64,000 nt of DNA from Lucifuga dentata (Eukaryota; Chordata; Actinopteri; Ophidiiformes; Bythitidae), in contig VXCM01002106.1 in assembly GCA_014773175.1 (NCBI GenBank), positions 1 through 64,000 of the forward strand, given 5' to 3'. The position numbers were made by a program, and so were the translations under genes. Each line of letters begins with the position of its first letter. Position 1 is the stretch's first letter. Under the pieces are notes generated by a model. The model was not told the origin of the DNA, made no database searches, and was given only the letters and a program-made list of their open reading frames with translations. This document shows, one piece after another, positions 22,164 through 34,807 of the stretch.

Positions 22164-25100
22164 ATACACACACCTGGAGGGCTTACATGACTTTACATGG
22201 AATGCTGGTCCACAGCCAGAAGTTTCTGCCAGCAGCCCATCATCACATTTTTCACCTGGCAGTGTCTCGACAGTCCATCCTGTTATAGCTCTCCTGTTAA
22301 TATATGCCATTATGTGCATGCATGTGTGGGTGTTAATGTGTGTGCAATGTAATGTAATGTGTCTGAAAATTAAGTCCCTGCAAAGTGAGTTGTATGCACC
22401 AAGCCACAGAACAGCAGTGGAGGCTGTTTATGTGCAGAGGGCACTATTCCAGCAACATTATGTCCTGTAATAGGCTTCATCTTTAACCGATTGCCCTTGT
22501 TCCCAGGACGGTTTATCGTGCCACTATATCTCCTCTATGTGCACTTGTGAATGCTGAAAACCAACAGAGAAAGAGAGGCGGAGGATGAAAAGCTAAAAGT
22601 CTTGGTTGACAAGATAGGACACAGTTTCTAGCAGTTTCTCCTGTTTTCTCTTCCTCCATCTTTCCTGGTCTTGGAGCACTGGACAGAGAGAATTCCTCAC
22701 TGGCTCCTCCTCCTCCTCCTACCAGCTATGTTAGAGATCTGGTTACAGCTGACAAAAGCCGCCACTTCACACACACTAAGCTGGAAAGGCCTCCCTTTGT
22801 GCAGACATATGTTCTGCCATGATTGGCCTCTTAACACAGCAAAGCACCAACGAGGGAGAATTAGTGTGTAGTGGTTGTGTTTGTGTGTGTTAAAGAGGGA
22901 GAGAGAGAGAGAGAGAGAGAGAGCTCTCAAGTGGAGAAGCTGGTGTTGCTAGCATTATGTGGCTGGTTTCTAGTTTACCAAAATAATGAGTTGCAGCTGA
23001 GCTCCTGATATAGTACAACAAATGGCATTCAGGTGATGTAACACACCCTGTAATGGACCAATTGGAGGTTCACAGCTTTTGCAATAGTGACTGTGAACTG
23101 CGGGTTTAGCAACTTAGAATAATTGCAAAGATTAGTTTCAGTCTGAAGGCTCTTGCAGACTTTTCAATTTTCTTTCTGTTTTGGGCTTTTGCAGACCAGA
23201 GGTAATTGTGAGAGAACTGTGATGAAGTCTTTAATCGTCCATTCAAAATGATGGTCCAAGTTCCCCATCTCATAAAGTGTAACATGCAATGAAGGCACAG
23301 TTTGGAGGAGGCTTTATTTTCATTTCATTTATTAGTTTATTTGTCAGGGACAATGCTCATTAATCAACAGTAAAACAGTAAACTANTTCATTTCATTTAT
23401 TAGTTTATTTGTCAGGGACAATGCTCATTAATCAACAGTAAAACAGTAAACTATAAATGAGCCAGAGTTAGCCCAGAAGGCTAATTTTCATCTGCAGTCA
23501 CTAGATGTTAAAAAAGGCACCATAAAATCAGATAAAAACAACATTAATACATAACTTTAAAATATGCATTTACAACTTAATACTGTAATTAAAAAATAAA
23601 AAAACAAACAACATAGCTACAAACAGAATAAAACCACAAGCAACATGCACAAATCAATAAAAACAGAATAATAGAACATGTCACAATAACAAAACAGTCA
23701 ACACTCAACACAAACAGGNAATAAAAACAGAATAATAGAACATGTCACAATAACAAAACAGTCAACACTCAACACAAACAGGACAGCAGTTAGATGTAAC
23801 AGGAAGCTGATACATTAATGATGTTGACAGGTCTGATTCTCAATGAGCCACCGTTTTAACTGACCTGAGAAGACAGGGAATTAGCAGTTCCCATAGACAG
23901 GGAACTGATAATTTCCACCCTGACATGTGACCAACCAATACACTACCCTGTGTTCTGGAGCAATAAACTAAACTTTCTTTCGATTAACTGAGTCTGCAGT
24001 ACTGCTGCCTCAGGATGGCATCTCTGTTCTGAGTCCTACTGGGTTCATCAGACTGTAAACTGCATCGTGCACCGCGGCGGTTTGCAGCTGAGTTTAAAGC
24101 TGTTTCCTTCGGGGTCAGAACCTCCAGTCTGAGGTCACAATTGCCACCTCCTGAGGTAGGAGTTATAGCAAGATGGAGCATGAAATTGACAAGTATGTTG
24201 AGGCAGCATCTGCAGTCTTGTAGGCGTTGTACCAGACACTCGCGGTGAAGAGAGAGCTGAGCCTGAAGCTGAAGTTTTCAATTTACCAGTTAGTTTATGT
24301 TCCAACCTCCACCTTGAGCTCGAGTGGTCAAAATAAAGTCATTTGCAGAGTGTCGGGCTCTCCCTTAGGGACAGAGCGAGGAGCTCAACGAAGGAGATTG
24401 AGGTAGAACTGCTGCTCCTTTGCGGTTGCTGAACACCTAAGGGCTTTCACTGCAAAAATCTATAGTTGTATTTTGGGTTGAGAAGAAAAATGTCACGAAA
24501 AGCTTATCAGATGACAGACAGAGGTGCAAACATGATGACGTCGACAACATTCAACCTTTTGATTTGCATTCCAGGAATAGTTCTTGTGCTTAGCTTAATA
24601 CAGAGCTGTACTCGGCATTTTTCTGATTCATCCCAGGGAAATTTGCATCATTAACCTTTTCTGACACCAGCACAGGCATAAACAGCTAAATGATGCATGT
24701 GTAAACATAAAGTCTGCATTAATTCTGAAACCGAGAATCATGAATGTCTCATATCTGATATCATTTGATAAAACTGCCTGGTATTGTTATAGTCCAGGCA
24801 TATGTCAAAACTTAATAGCACAGAGCTGAGGAAATTAAATTAGGTTCTTAGATTGATATGTCAAGTTAGAGATTTTGTTCTAACTGGTTTTGCTGTAATG
24901 CAAACATTTAACTTCAGTTTCTTATCTGCCCAGGAGCAGCTTTACTTTGGTTATGTGACAGCTTGCTGGGTTTGTTTATGCAGAAAATCATCTTTGTGTG
25001 AATCTGTCTGGAGAGAGGAGACACATTCCCCCATCCCTGTGGATCCGTGTGTGTGTCTGTGTCTGTGTGCATGCTGAGATGCTGAATCCAAGCTCCTGAG

Positions 25101-25900
25101 TGTATTAATGCTTTTGCCACTTCAACTGCATGAAGTCCACATTAATATGAACTACACACACACACGCACACAGAGACACACACTCACACTTTGCATATAC
25201 ACTTAAACCAAAAATTCACATCTCTTTTTGGGCTGTTTTCCGAACAGCTATAAAACCAACTCTGCAAAACAAATATCTTATGATTATGGTCTGAGCCATG
25301 ACAACAAGACCCTAATAAAGTGTGAGTTTCACAGGTCTTTTCAGGTGTGTTATAGCAAACATGACAACTTCATTGGTTGACATACAGTATTTGGCAGTGT
25401 AAAGTATTTTTAGAGTGACACACATCTGAGTAAAGCAAACCCCAAAAATATGAGAGAGGAAAAAATGAGAGAAAAATCCATGTTTGACTTGGAATTAAAA
25501 ACATAAATTGTCTGCATTAATTTAACCACAAAAACCAAAATCAATAATTAAACCTCTGTGTGATATGTGTTGTATTACTGTGTTATTATTACTTTATTAT
25601 TTGTGCTGTACTGTCTGGTGATTGTATTGATTTCATGCAGCACTAACGTGTCCAAATCAAATTTCTCTGCAGGGAACGACATGGAAAATGGAATCCCATG
25701 CCACCTGAAATTAGAAAAAAGAAAATCGATTTATTAGCACAGCTTGTTGGCACATTTCAGCAAAAATGTTTTCATCAGGGCGCCATTGTCTCCATCATTT
25801 TTTTTCCTCTCCTCTCTGTCCCACATGGATTTTTGTCCATTCACTACTGGCTGGCATGATGTGTTCAAAACATGACAGATGTCAGAGAGTTCCCAGTGGG

Positions 25901-25901
<1 letters not shown>

Positions 25902-25931
<30 letters not shown>

Positions 25932-25935
25932 NTCT

Positions 25936-25969
<34 letters not shown>
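25902..25969 (+). repeat. Microsatellite (CT)n(CA)n containing an N
   Basis: CT run, an N at 25932, then a CA run. The N shows the assembler could not bridge the array with certainty. Confidence 0.9.
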
Positions 25970-25971
<2 letters not shown>

Positions 25972-26294
25972 TACTTGCACATCCTATGTATGTTGGCTAC
26001 ATCAAATATGCCCACAAAAAGTACATTCTCACTTAGGCAGGTGCTTATTTAAATACATAAAAGAACTTGCACATTTACATCCCCTTTCACTCTCATTCTG
26101 TCATGCACAAGCATACACACTTAACAAAGCACACACATGTACACACACTGAATGCTGTTGAGTATACTTGCCTAGTGAAGTGTGATTAGTCATGTAGGTT
26201 GTGTTTGGACTAAATGGCAGTAGGTGGTGATACATCGTGACGCATTGCCAATAGAGCAGACTCATTACTTACAGTCATACCTATTGCCCTAAAC

Positions 26295-26307
26295 TCACAC
26301 ACACACA

Positions 26308-26344
<37 letters not shown>
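26295..26344 (+). repeat. Microsatellite (CA)n
   Basis: CA run with one CATA interruption near 26312. Confidence 0.95.
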
Positions 26345-26346
<2 letters not shown>

Positions 26347-27159
26347 TCGGTCATTTAGCCTCCTCACTGTCTAATACCATAGCACAACTAAATAAATGTG
26401 CACCTGTTGACACAGCTGGGCACACAGCGTTCGTTTGTGTGTTGGTGTGTATGTGAGAAAAGGAACACTGACTTCACTATATACAATAAAATAAATGAGT
26501 TAATTAATTTTGTCTGTGTGTGAATGTGTGTGGAGGTGTTTTTAAATATTGCGCTATTGTGCGCTGTGGGCTTTTTAGCTTTGCAGGATTCAAGACACAC
26601 AACAAACAAACTTCCATTCATGCATCACCGCTGACTAATAAGTTGCGGCTTCTGCGGTTTCCCTCAGACAAATGACTTTTTTCATTAGACTCAAAAACAT
26701 TCCGTCTCTGTCGTCCCGGGCTCATTCCTCCTGGAAAAGTCTCATTTGAACTAATAATCCACTAACTCATCTTTATTTATTCTTATTGTTGTTTTGACAA
26801 CACATTATTTGTGCTACATCCATCATCCTCCTTACCAACATTGAACAAATCACCAGGCGCCGCTGTGAGCCTGGAGACAGATAGAATACACAGATTTGGG
26901 TGCAGCGGCTGAAAGGCATCAGCATCATACAAACAGAAAAAACCAGGCAGATAGGTACCAAGCAACAAGCAGCAAGCATGTCTTTGAATCAGAGATTTTC
27001 ATCATGCAGAGATCTGAGATTAGCTCTTCTTGTGTGTCTCTTACTTTTTTTTGCATCAGACTGAAATAACTTTTCTTATAGTGTTGTCATGGTGATGCTA
27101 AACAAAGACTGATTTTAGTATTGATGCTTATTATTTATTCTTATTGTGGCTGCTATCCA

Positions 27160-27888
27160 TTTTCTGTACTTGCTTGTCCTATTTTGGGTTTTGGGGCGGA
27201 TGGAGCCTATCTTAGCAGTTATTAGTCGAGGTGGTGGGTTTACCCATAACAAGTCCATCACAAGCCACCATCAAAAAGGCCGCCCTCCCCTCTCATAGGG
27301 AGGGGAAGGGGTNAACAAGTCCATCACAAGCCACCATCAAAAAGGCCGCCCTCCCCTCTCATAGGGAGGGGAAGGGGTGATATTTGTGTGTATGTTTGTG
27401 TGCTTACACATATATTTGTTTTTGCATTTTCATCATGAGTAATTATATAAATCTGGAAACAAAACTCACTTTCATTTCAGGAGTGAGGAGGGGGTATTAG
27501 CAGGAATTCTGTGTTTTCGGTGTATTTTTGTGATCGCCACTCACTTATAAACTGGGATAACGGGGAATAGTTTCACTTTCAATTCTCTCCAGGAGCGCGG
27601 GCGCAGTAATGGAAAGAAAAAAGCTTGAGAGAGAAATTAAAACCTTGCTCACCCCGCCACACCGGGCTAATTGCTGCATGGAGCAGAGGTGCCTGGCAGA
27701 GTTGGAGAGTTATAAATTTTGTTGGATGTTAACTAGTGGAGAGGGAGTTTCCACCACCTTCCACCTCTGTGTTCGGCATGCAAACTCCACACAGAAAGGC
27801 CCCAGGCAGTCCTGGTGGACTCGAACCCAGGACCTTCTTACTGTGAAGTAACAGTGCTAACCACCAATCCACCATGCTGCCCATGGCT
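27160..27888 (-). mobile_element. tRNA-headed fish SINE, minus strand, interrupted copy
   Basis: The head is at 27764-27888. On the minus strand it shows an A-box-like GTGGTTAGCACTG stretch and a perfect B box GGTTCGAGTCC, then CTTTCTGTGTGGAGTTTGC. The tail is at 27160-27312 (TCCATTTTCTGTACTTGC, GGATGGAGCCTATCTTAGC, AAGTCCATCACAAG), matching the usual 'ggagcctatcccagc ... ccatcacagg' end of this repeat. Between them 27380-27760 is unrelated sequence, plus an assembly duplication at 27313. Either an insertion or two independent fragments would explain this. Confidence 0.65.
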
Positions 27889-28017
27889 GTTATTTTTTTT
27901 CAAGTTCATTCACTTAAATATAACTTTAGCTTCACCCAAAAAGCACAGTATAGAGTTTGATGACAGACAGAGGTAGAGCAAGTCAAACACTGGTGTGTCT
28001 GGGATTGAGATTGCAGA

Positions 28018-28282
28018 ATGATGGGCAGATTGTGGGACGGGAGGAGGAGGAGGAGGAGGAGAGGTGAAGGCATCAGCTCTGACATGCAGTCTGACAATCA
28101 GCAGTCTTACCGTCTCCATTCTCTTCACTTCTATCTGCCTGTCTGCTCTCTTTTTCTATCTGCAAAAAAGTCTGCCTCTCTCTCTCTCTCGTCCCCCCCA
28201 CCTCTGTTTGCCTGTCGCTTTATCTCTCATTTGCTTTCTCTCACACACAAGCACGCATGCCTCTTTTATGGAGACTCAGTAT
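28018..28282. other. Short intergenic stretch with simple sequence
   Basis: GAG triplets at 28040-28062 and CT-rich text at 28176-28190. No gene seen. Confidence 0.4.
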
Positions 28283-28374
28283 GTTTGCATTTACATTAGA
28301 ACTTTGGTTCTAATGCGACTAAGTCAATTTTCCCTAAACATAATTCAGTTGAAACTGGCATGAATCAGTTACTC

Positions 28375-28640
28375 TGAGTAACTAATAGATTATGTGATTG
28401 TAAATCAATTTACCCAAACATGTAAAAGCTCCATCAGCTTATGAATGGTGTAAAGCGTTTTGCTGCTTGTGCTTTTCCTCACCTGCTGTACTTCCTGTTG
28501 TAAGCTGATTAAGCAACGAGTCAGTGAGTGACAGAATCCTATTAATTCCATTCATGTATATGGCTTACTCTGCACTTTTGCCTTAATTACAGTACTGATT
28601 AAAATGGGAGTGTGGTGTGCATATAAATGTGCGGTCTGAC
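28375..28640. repeat. Dispersed repeat family R2, copy 3 (uninterrupted)
   Basis: Contains GTTACTCTGAGTAAC, GATTATGTGATTG, CATGTAAAAGCTCC, TCCTATTAATTCCATTC and GCTTACTCTGC in the same order as the other copies. It gives the empty-site state for MITE copy C: between 'gattatgtga..aat' and 'acatgtaaa' there is no insertion. Confidence 0.6.
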
Positions 28641-28767
28641 ACCTATGAAAACCACTTTCTATCATTATTTCATGATTTTGTTTTTTTTTTACTCAATGTC
28701 ATATGAGTCTCTTGTGACAGTCTTAAATCTTTCATGGCTGTTTGGCTGTCTGATTATGTCCTGTCTG

Positions 28768-29793
28768 ATTAAGGGCGTTTTTAGACCTTTGCTCTGGCAC
28801 GAGTCAGGGACTACTAAATTGTCACAATATTGCATTTACTGCTTGGTTTGGTTTGGTTTCACACAAAAATCAAACTAAAATCTAGCAGTAAAAGTCATGA
28901 GAGAATGCTTGCTCTGCTCATTGGTTAGAAATACCTGAAGAAACAAAAATCAAACGTTTACTATGCCGGAAAAACTAAATAACATGGAACAAAGAAGGAA
29001 TTGACTTTCTTTGACTTGGAAAGCTGTGTGTTGCTGTAAATGCCTTCACGTTTTGTGAAGAAGACGTGCTGCATTCTGAACAGGAAATGGAGCTCATGTT
29101 TAGCTTGTACCATAACATGCTAACCTTCTACATGTTCATCTGAAGACGTGTTAGGTAAAATTAATATGGTATGACCTCAAAGCATTTGCTGATTTGCTAA
29201 TCAAAGGTGTTATTTAACATTAGCCATGTGCACCTAGCTATCTCTGGTTCTAGATCGTCAATATAAATGTACTGAGACCACCTCCTCTAAATGTGTGGTT
29301 GTTTTGATCTACACCTGGGTGTGATTGACATGTTCACTCAAGCGAAGTCAAATTTATTTGTGTAGCCCAGGATCACATATAATGTTTCAAAGGGTTTTAT
29401 AGACCCACACATTAGCGGTCCGACCCAGACCAAGCTCTCTAAGAAGACGAGGAAATACTCCCCAAAAACCTTATTATATAATGTGGAAATGAAAGAAACC
29501 TCAGAAGAGGCTATTCAAAGAGAGATTCCCTCTCTTCAAACGACTGGGTGTGCAAAAGAGCCGCAGGTGTAGAAACAGGTAAATTAAAAAGATAAAAACA
29601 AGGAAATATTACAGAATAATATGAACAGCAAATAATCAATGATCCAGTGTCAGTTTAGTCAATATGAAATCAACGTTATGATGACTATATGAGTAACACT
29701 GAGTGAATCCTGACCAAAAGAACCATACCAAGGGGCCAAACAGACCCGAGTCTGATTGAACCGGAACAAACCGTAGGTGAGAAAACACCCTAA
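28768..29793. mobile_element. Candidate DNA element with AGGG(C/T)GTTTT inverted ends
   Basis: The left end is TAAGGGCGTTTTTAGACC, and the right end, read inverted, is TAGGGTGTTTTCTCACC followed by TTTGTTCCGGTTC. Such 'gtgttttcacacctg...ggttc' ends mark a common fish MITE group. A diverged copy of the same end is at 42330-42360 (GTGTTTTCACACCTG, AATCCGGTTGAATG). About 1.03 kb because it contains another repeat at 29340-29600. Confidence 0.5.
29340..29600 (+). repeat. Fish dispersed repeat (LINE/SINE 3'-end type) nested in the element above
   Basis: AATTTATTTGTGTAGCCC, TTTCAAAGGGTTTTATAGAC, ACTCCCCAAAAACCTT and GAAAGAAACCTCAGAAGAGG, in this order, are the standard words of a very common teleost repeat ('tttatttatatagc... 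gaaagaaacctc'). Diverged and truncated. Confidence 0.6.
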
Positions 29794-31027
29794 AAAGCTG
29801 AAGTATATGTTTGTTCTCTTTACATTAAATGTAACGATACACTGCAGATGATATGATCACCCCAAAGAAGTCCCAAAATGACAAAATGGAAAGTAAAAAT
29901 AGGTCTCGTTTATGAATATGTATTGTATTACAGGATATTTACATCCTGTTAGTTAAGAAAGATGATCTGAAATGACGAAATCTTTGAAGCTCAACCCGTT
30001 TACTCAAAATTTAGGTGCAGTATAATCTCCAGTTCACAAAGCAGCTCGAGCCCTTGAAAGTTGAACAGAATTTGTTAACGTCAGGCCTGTTTTTGTCACT
30101 CATCCATCCACAAACTATAATGCTTTCTCATTTTCTGAGAGGAAAGTAGTCCCATTTGTCAGCACCGTTCATTGCTGTGTTTTCTCATTTGTCTGTCAGC
30201 GATTCAGCTTAGTGAGTTAACGGCAACCTAATTCCTACTGTTCATTTATGTGCCGTTCGCTCTCGCTCGGCTGTTTGAGACTTGGTATATGGCGTGATTG
30301 AGCGCTGGGGAACTTAACTACTCTGACTGGAAAGTCACGGAGGGAAGGAAGGGCTTTCCCTTCTTGTACGATGATTGATAAATGGTCGTCAGGGGACCCA
30401 GAAGCCTTCACTGCCCCACTGTAATGACCAGTTACGTAGCGAGGAGGGAACCGAGAGATTCGCGTAAATCCTTCCACTTCTGTCCCTCAGTCTGCCGTCT
30501 CTCTTTGTCTCTTTCCCTTTGCCTGTAACAGTGTAGCCACTGTGTGCCTGTACGCTCCTAATCTGTGATGACTGAAGCTTTTCTGTTGGTAATGGGTCAT
30601 TTTCTCCCCGACACATTAGTTTGATGGATAGTTAGAAAATAGTGGTGACCACACGCTCCAATTTCAGGCCAATTTAGGACACCTTAAATTTACATCAATG
30701 TTAAACAGCTCACTTTGGTAGAACATTTGTCATTTTTGGAATGTATATCCCGGGGAGGGTTTTGGATTCGGCTTTTTCATCACCCACTGCAATGTTACTC
30801 ACTCAGTTTTGGACTTGTTAACTTTTAGCATTAATCTTTTAACTTTTCTTGAAATAATTCCATCTGTTTGCAGGCAGTGGTGTAAAATCTAGAACTGAGA
30901 ATCAAAATCTAGTAAAATTTTTTTTGATTTATCATAACATTTTGCTTCCACACAGTTTTTCTTGAAATTGTTGGACTTGCAGTACATGACAGTTTTACAG
31001 CTGGCATTAAATATTGCGTATCGACTC
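29794..31027. other. Intergenic, no gene seen
   Basis: Unique sequence. The open frames at 30235-30616 (minus) have no recognisable domain or splice context. Confidence 0.4.
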
Positions 31028-31697
31028 ATCAGTGGTGGAAGAATAATGTGAATAATTTTCTTAATTAAAATACAACAATGAAAAAATACACCATCTCAAG
31101 TAACAATTCAGAATTTAAAGTGTTGCATAATGGTTCTCTTAAACTATTTAATATGACATATTAATTAAAATCTCCAAAATTGAAGGTACAAAGTTTTTCT
31201 GTGAACAGAATTAGTTGAAGAAGAAAAATTAGGAAAGTAATAAAGATTTTGAATTATTTATTTCATTATTTTCTTCTTCAAATAAGAAGATTGCCTAATT
31301 TCCTTCCTTATTTTCTTTTTCAAAGGAGAAGAAAAGGAGAGCCTGAATGAAAAATGAGGGAAGCAAGGAAGGAACAAAAAAAGGACAGTAGAATGGGAGG
31401 AAAGGAAAAAATAAGGAAGGAAGGAAGGAAGGAAGGAAGGAAGGAAAAGGGAGAAAGGATGCAGAAGGAAAAGGAAGGGAATTAAGAGAGAAGTAAAGAA
31501 AGAAAGATGATATTAGTGATATGCTGTAAGCTTATTTCATAGTGAATGTAAAATCTGGAATAAAAGTACCATAATTCTCTTTGGAATTACATTGAGTAAA
31601 AGTACAAAGTTTCCCAAAATGGAAATGTTAACCAGCATACAGTTACCTCAAAAATATTCTTACAGTGCTTCAGTAAATGTAATTAAATTCCCAAAAA
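31028..31697 (+). repeat. Decayed teleost repeat ('agtggtggaagaa ... aagtaaaagtac ... gtaaatgtaa') with an internal GGAA tract
   Basis: It begins CAGTGGTGGAAGAATAAT, continues with AAAAATACACCATCTCAAG and GAATTTAAAGTGTTGCAT, and ends TGAGTAAAAGTACAAAG and GCTTCAGTAAATGTAATTA. This order matches a ubiquitous fish element. A purine-only tract (31325-31505) with a perfect (GGAA)n at 31413-31446 lies inside. Confidence 0.55.
31413..31446 (+). repeat. Microsatellite (GGAA)n
   Basis: About eight GGAA units in a longer purine-rich strand. Confidence 0.93.
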
Positions 31698-34600
31698 TTT
31701 CTTGGCTGTATGTGTTGTCTGTGAAGTAAAATTAAAATTTCAATAATCAGGAATTAAAAATGTGACACCAAGGAAAAAACATGGTTTTATAGACACTACA
31801 CATACAAAATTACAAGTCGGGGGCTGTTTGGGTCATTCTGCTGTTAATACATACACTGTTTATTAGACATTCACATCTGGACGATGCTACAGGAAAATCT
31901 TCTACTGTTGATTCCAGAGCTCCATGCAGCAGGGGTCAAGTGCTGCACTTAAGGCTACTCAAACAATATTTGTTGAGGGAGGGAAGGTGCTTCTGGTCTC
32001 ATGTTTTCTTTCCCTCCTTTTGGGATTAAAACCAACAGCTTACTTAACCCTTATGTTTCCGCTACTGCCACTCACATGAAAATACATGTGGAGATCTTGG
32101 GGGATACATCTGAATCTGACCTTGACTGACCCCCTGCCTTGTAATGAGTCCCACAGGGATTTGAAATGTAGATTCATGTCTCACAAAACCTGTGCTCTGG
32201 TTTGAACGTGCAGATGGAGTTTATTGTGTTTCCCAAACCCTCACAACATAAAATAAGACATTATATACTCAAGAACCTGCCATCATCATCAACTCTGCAT
32301 ACGTAGTGGAACCTTGTTTATAGGGCTCTCAAGAGGTTCAAACTCTCTCTTAGCATGTATGAGATTAGATTATGTTCTTTTAATAGAAACTGCTTTAGAA
32401 TACATTTGTTCACGCATGCATCTTGCAGCATTAAATAAGCTTTAGAAGCATTAGATTGCAACTTGTGTCCTAGGAAACCAAAATTTTCACTGATATATTC
32501 AAGTCTGACTGAGTTTCACAGTCTGATGTGAAGGGTGAATTTATAGCAACTTCTAAAAATCTCATTTGCAGTCCGCCACACTTTCTGTGTGTCACATGTG
32601 AACATACTTGCTCACATACTATTCAGCACTTACATACCTTAAAGTTATTAACTAAATTAGGAACTAATCCACTGGGAACTACTGGTATCTAGAGTATGAA
32701 CTACCATATATGGGTAATTCAGAAAGTTCCTTACTTGCATTCCCACTGCGCTTCAAGTACTATGAAGATTATGGTTATCAGAGCAAGTGACATCTTTCAT
32801 TTCCAGCTGCTTCGATTTTTACAATCTTTGATTTTTTTTTTTTTTTTTTTTTTTTTTTGTTAATCTTGTTTCAGGAGTCCCCAGGAGCTCTCACCAGACA
32901 TTTTTCCTCAACTTCTCTTTAGCCTTTAAGATTAATCAGATCCATCCTGTAGGAGATTAAAAAAAACAAAACAACTCTTTTTATTCTTGATTGAAATTTA
33001 ATTGGCTGGATAATTGAGTTTTTAACTGACTGAGTCAAGGATACTCTTACTCTAAAGTGCTGCAATCTTCCACTGGTTCTCTGCAAGGCTGCCCTTCCCC
33101 CAGATTTTCTGTACCAACAATTGTCCGAGTATTTAGTGGAACATTATAAAATATGCTGATGATATTGTAACTTTTGGGTTAATATAGCTGTAGATTCATT
33201 GAACTGTACAGTTGTCAGTATTTATTTTTTCATCTCAGTGTTAATAAAACAAACGACTGTCTAGTAGTATAACTACAAACTATTGACAGCAAACCAAGGA
33301 CAGTTTTAGTCCATCTTATTGAACTGTGTTTAATGTTTTTGCATTGTGGTATCTTCAGCTGTCCACTGAAAATAGTCTCAACATATGGAAAGTAAAATCA
33401 CTGGAGTTTGTCAGTCCCAGCTTTTGACATCTACATTAAACAGGATCTTAAGAGAGCTAATGCTGTCCTTCCTTGCTCTGATCATTCCTCTCTCCGCTGG
33501 GATGAATTACAAGCACTAAAGCATGATTTGTTTCCCAAGCTACTGGCCTGAAAATCTCTTCAAGAATCATTTAGCTGAGTTTTAAATTAACTATCATCAC
33601 CTGAAACATTGGGGAGGTTGGATCTGCTGGTGGCGTCCATCTCTTCAACTTTATTGTATCAGGGTCTTCTGTCTTGTGTTGTTCATATATTGATCCTTTT
33701 AGCTTGACTGAAGTGAAATGGACTGAAACCGGTTCCCTTTAGGGACGCGATTGATTTGAGCTGGACTGAACTGAGTCAAGTTGAAATTCCCTTTTCGTGG
33801 ATTCTCAGATTTACTTTTTGGGAAGTTGTGACAGGTTTTGTGGGTATTTATAGTCTGATTGTCAAGACACATGGTAGTGGGTTCAAAATCTCTCTCCTAA
33901 GATCTGGAATTTTTTTTTTTTTTTTTTTTTTATGTGGGAAATGTTCCATTAGCCTTTCCAGTTTCAATATTATGCTCACTTATTTACCTGTCCTGTGATG
34001 TCTTGCTGATGTGTCAAGGATAAAAGCTCCCAGTTGACTGAATACTACAGTGTAAAGTATTCTAGATATGAAGAACACAGTAGTACAGTATCCTTCATTC
34101 AACAGGATTATTATAAATCGCCTCTAAGTGTCTGTTTGTGTTCTTGTCACCTTTTCTCTCAACCGTTTCATTCTTTGCCCTACACTTGATCTTGAGTCAT
34201 AAACTGCTGTAGCACGATAAGACTCGACAACTCATCCGCTTGCTTTTAATTACCCTTTATGTTTGACAAGAAATACAACACCTGACAACAGACTCGCCCA
34301 GCCATTGCTACAAGCATGTCTGATTAAATCTCAACTTGTCCTAGTTGTCAACAAGCAAGGATGGCATCATGTGCCTTGATCCAGCTCTTGCAAGGCTATA
34401 ATGGAAATGTGCCACAAGCCGTGTTCAAAGGAACATACCTCCATCTTGGATATCAAACATTTGGCAGCAAACCCAGTGAGAGTAACCCAATGAGTACAGA
34501 TAAAAGCTGACTGCATGGCTCACATATCTAATCTCTTAAAAAAAGCTGGTTTATCATGAGCTCCTTTGCAGGCTAAATTTGGCATTAAGGTGCTTTATTA

Positions 34601-34807
34601 TTTTAAGATCTTTGGATATACGTAATGGTTCTGTATTGCTATTTGGAGAAACTTTAGTAGGGTAATGGCTGTTCATTAGCTGTGGCAGTTTACTCTTACA
34701 GTTGATACGTTTAAAGAAGAAAAAACAACTCCCCCCCCCCNCCCCCCCCATATGCTACTGTAATATGTTTTGTGTTGATGTTCTCTAAAGGCAATGTACA
34801 ACAGTGT
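31698..34807. other. Intergenic, no gene seen
   Basis: AT-rich unique DNA with poly-T at 32831-32858 and 33910-33931, and poly-C with N at 34741. No coding or RNA signal recognised. Confidence 0.45.

Larger units (their letters stand above)
21321..27159. other. Intergenic, microsatellite-rich, no gene seen
   Basis: Contains GT (21941-21975), CT/CA (22086-22160), GA (22899-22923), CT/CA with N (25902-25969) and CA (26295-26344) microsatellites. There are assembly duplications at 23386 and 23719, and AT-rich unique DNA. Frames spelling RERERE/SLSLSL/HTHTHT are microsatellite translations. A 22630-22860 segment is less AT-rich but shows no splice-bounded coding frame. Confidence 0.5.

Noticed and set aside
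30235..30616. Two overlapping minus-strand frames
   Set aside because: No recognisable motif, no splice signals that join to another exon, and ordinary length for chance.
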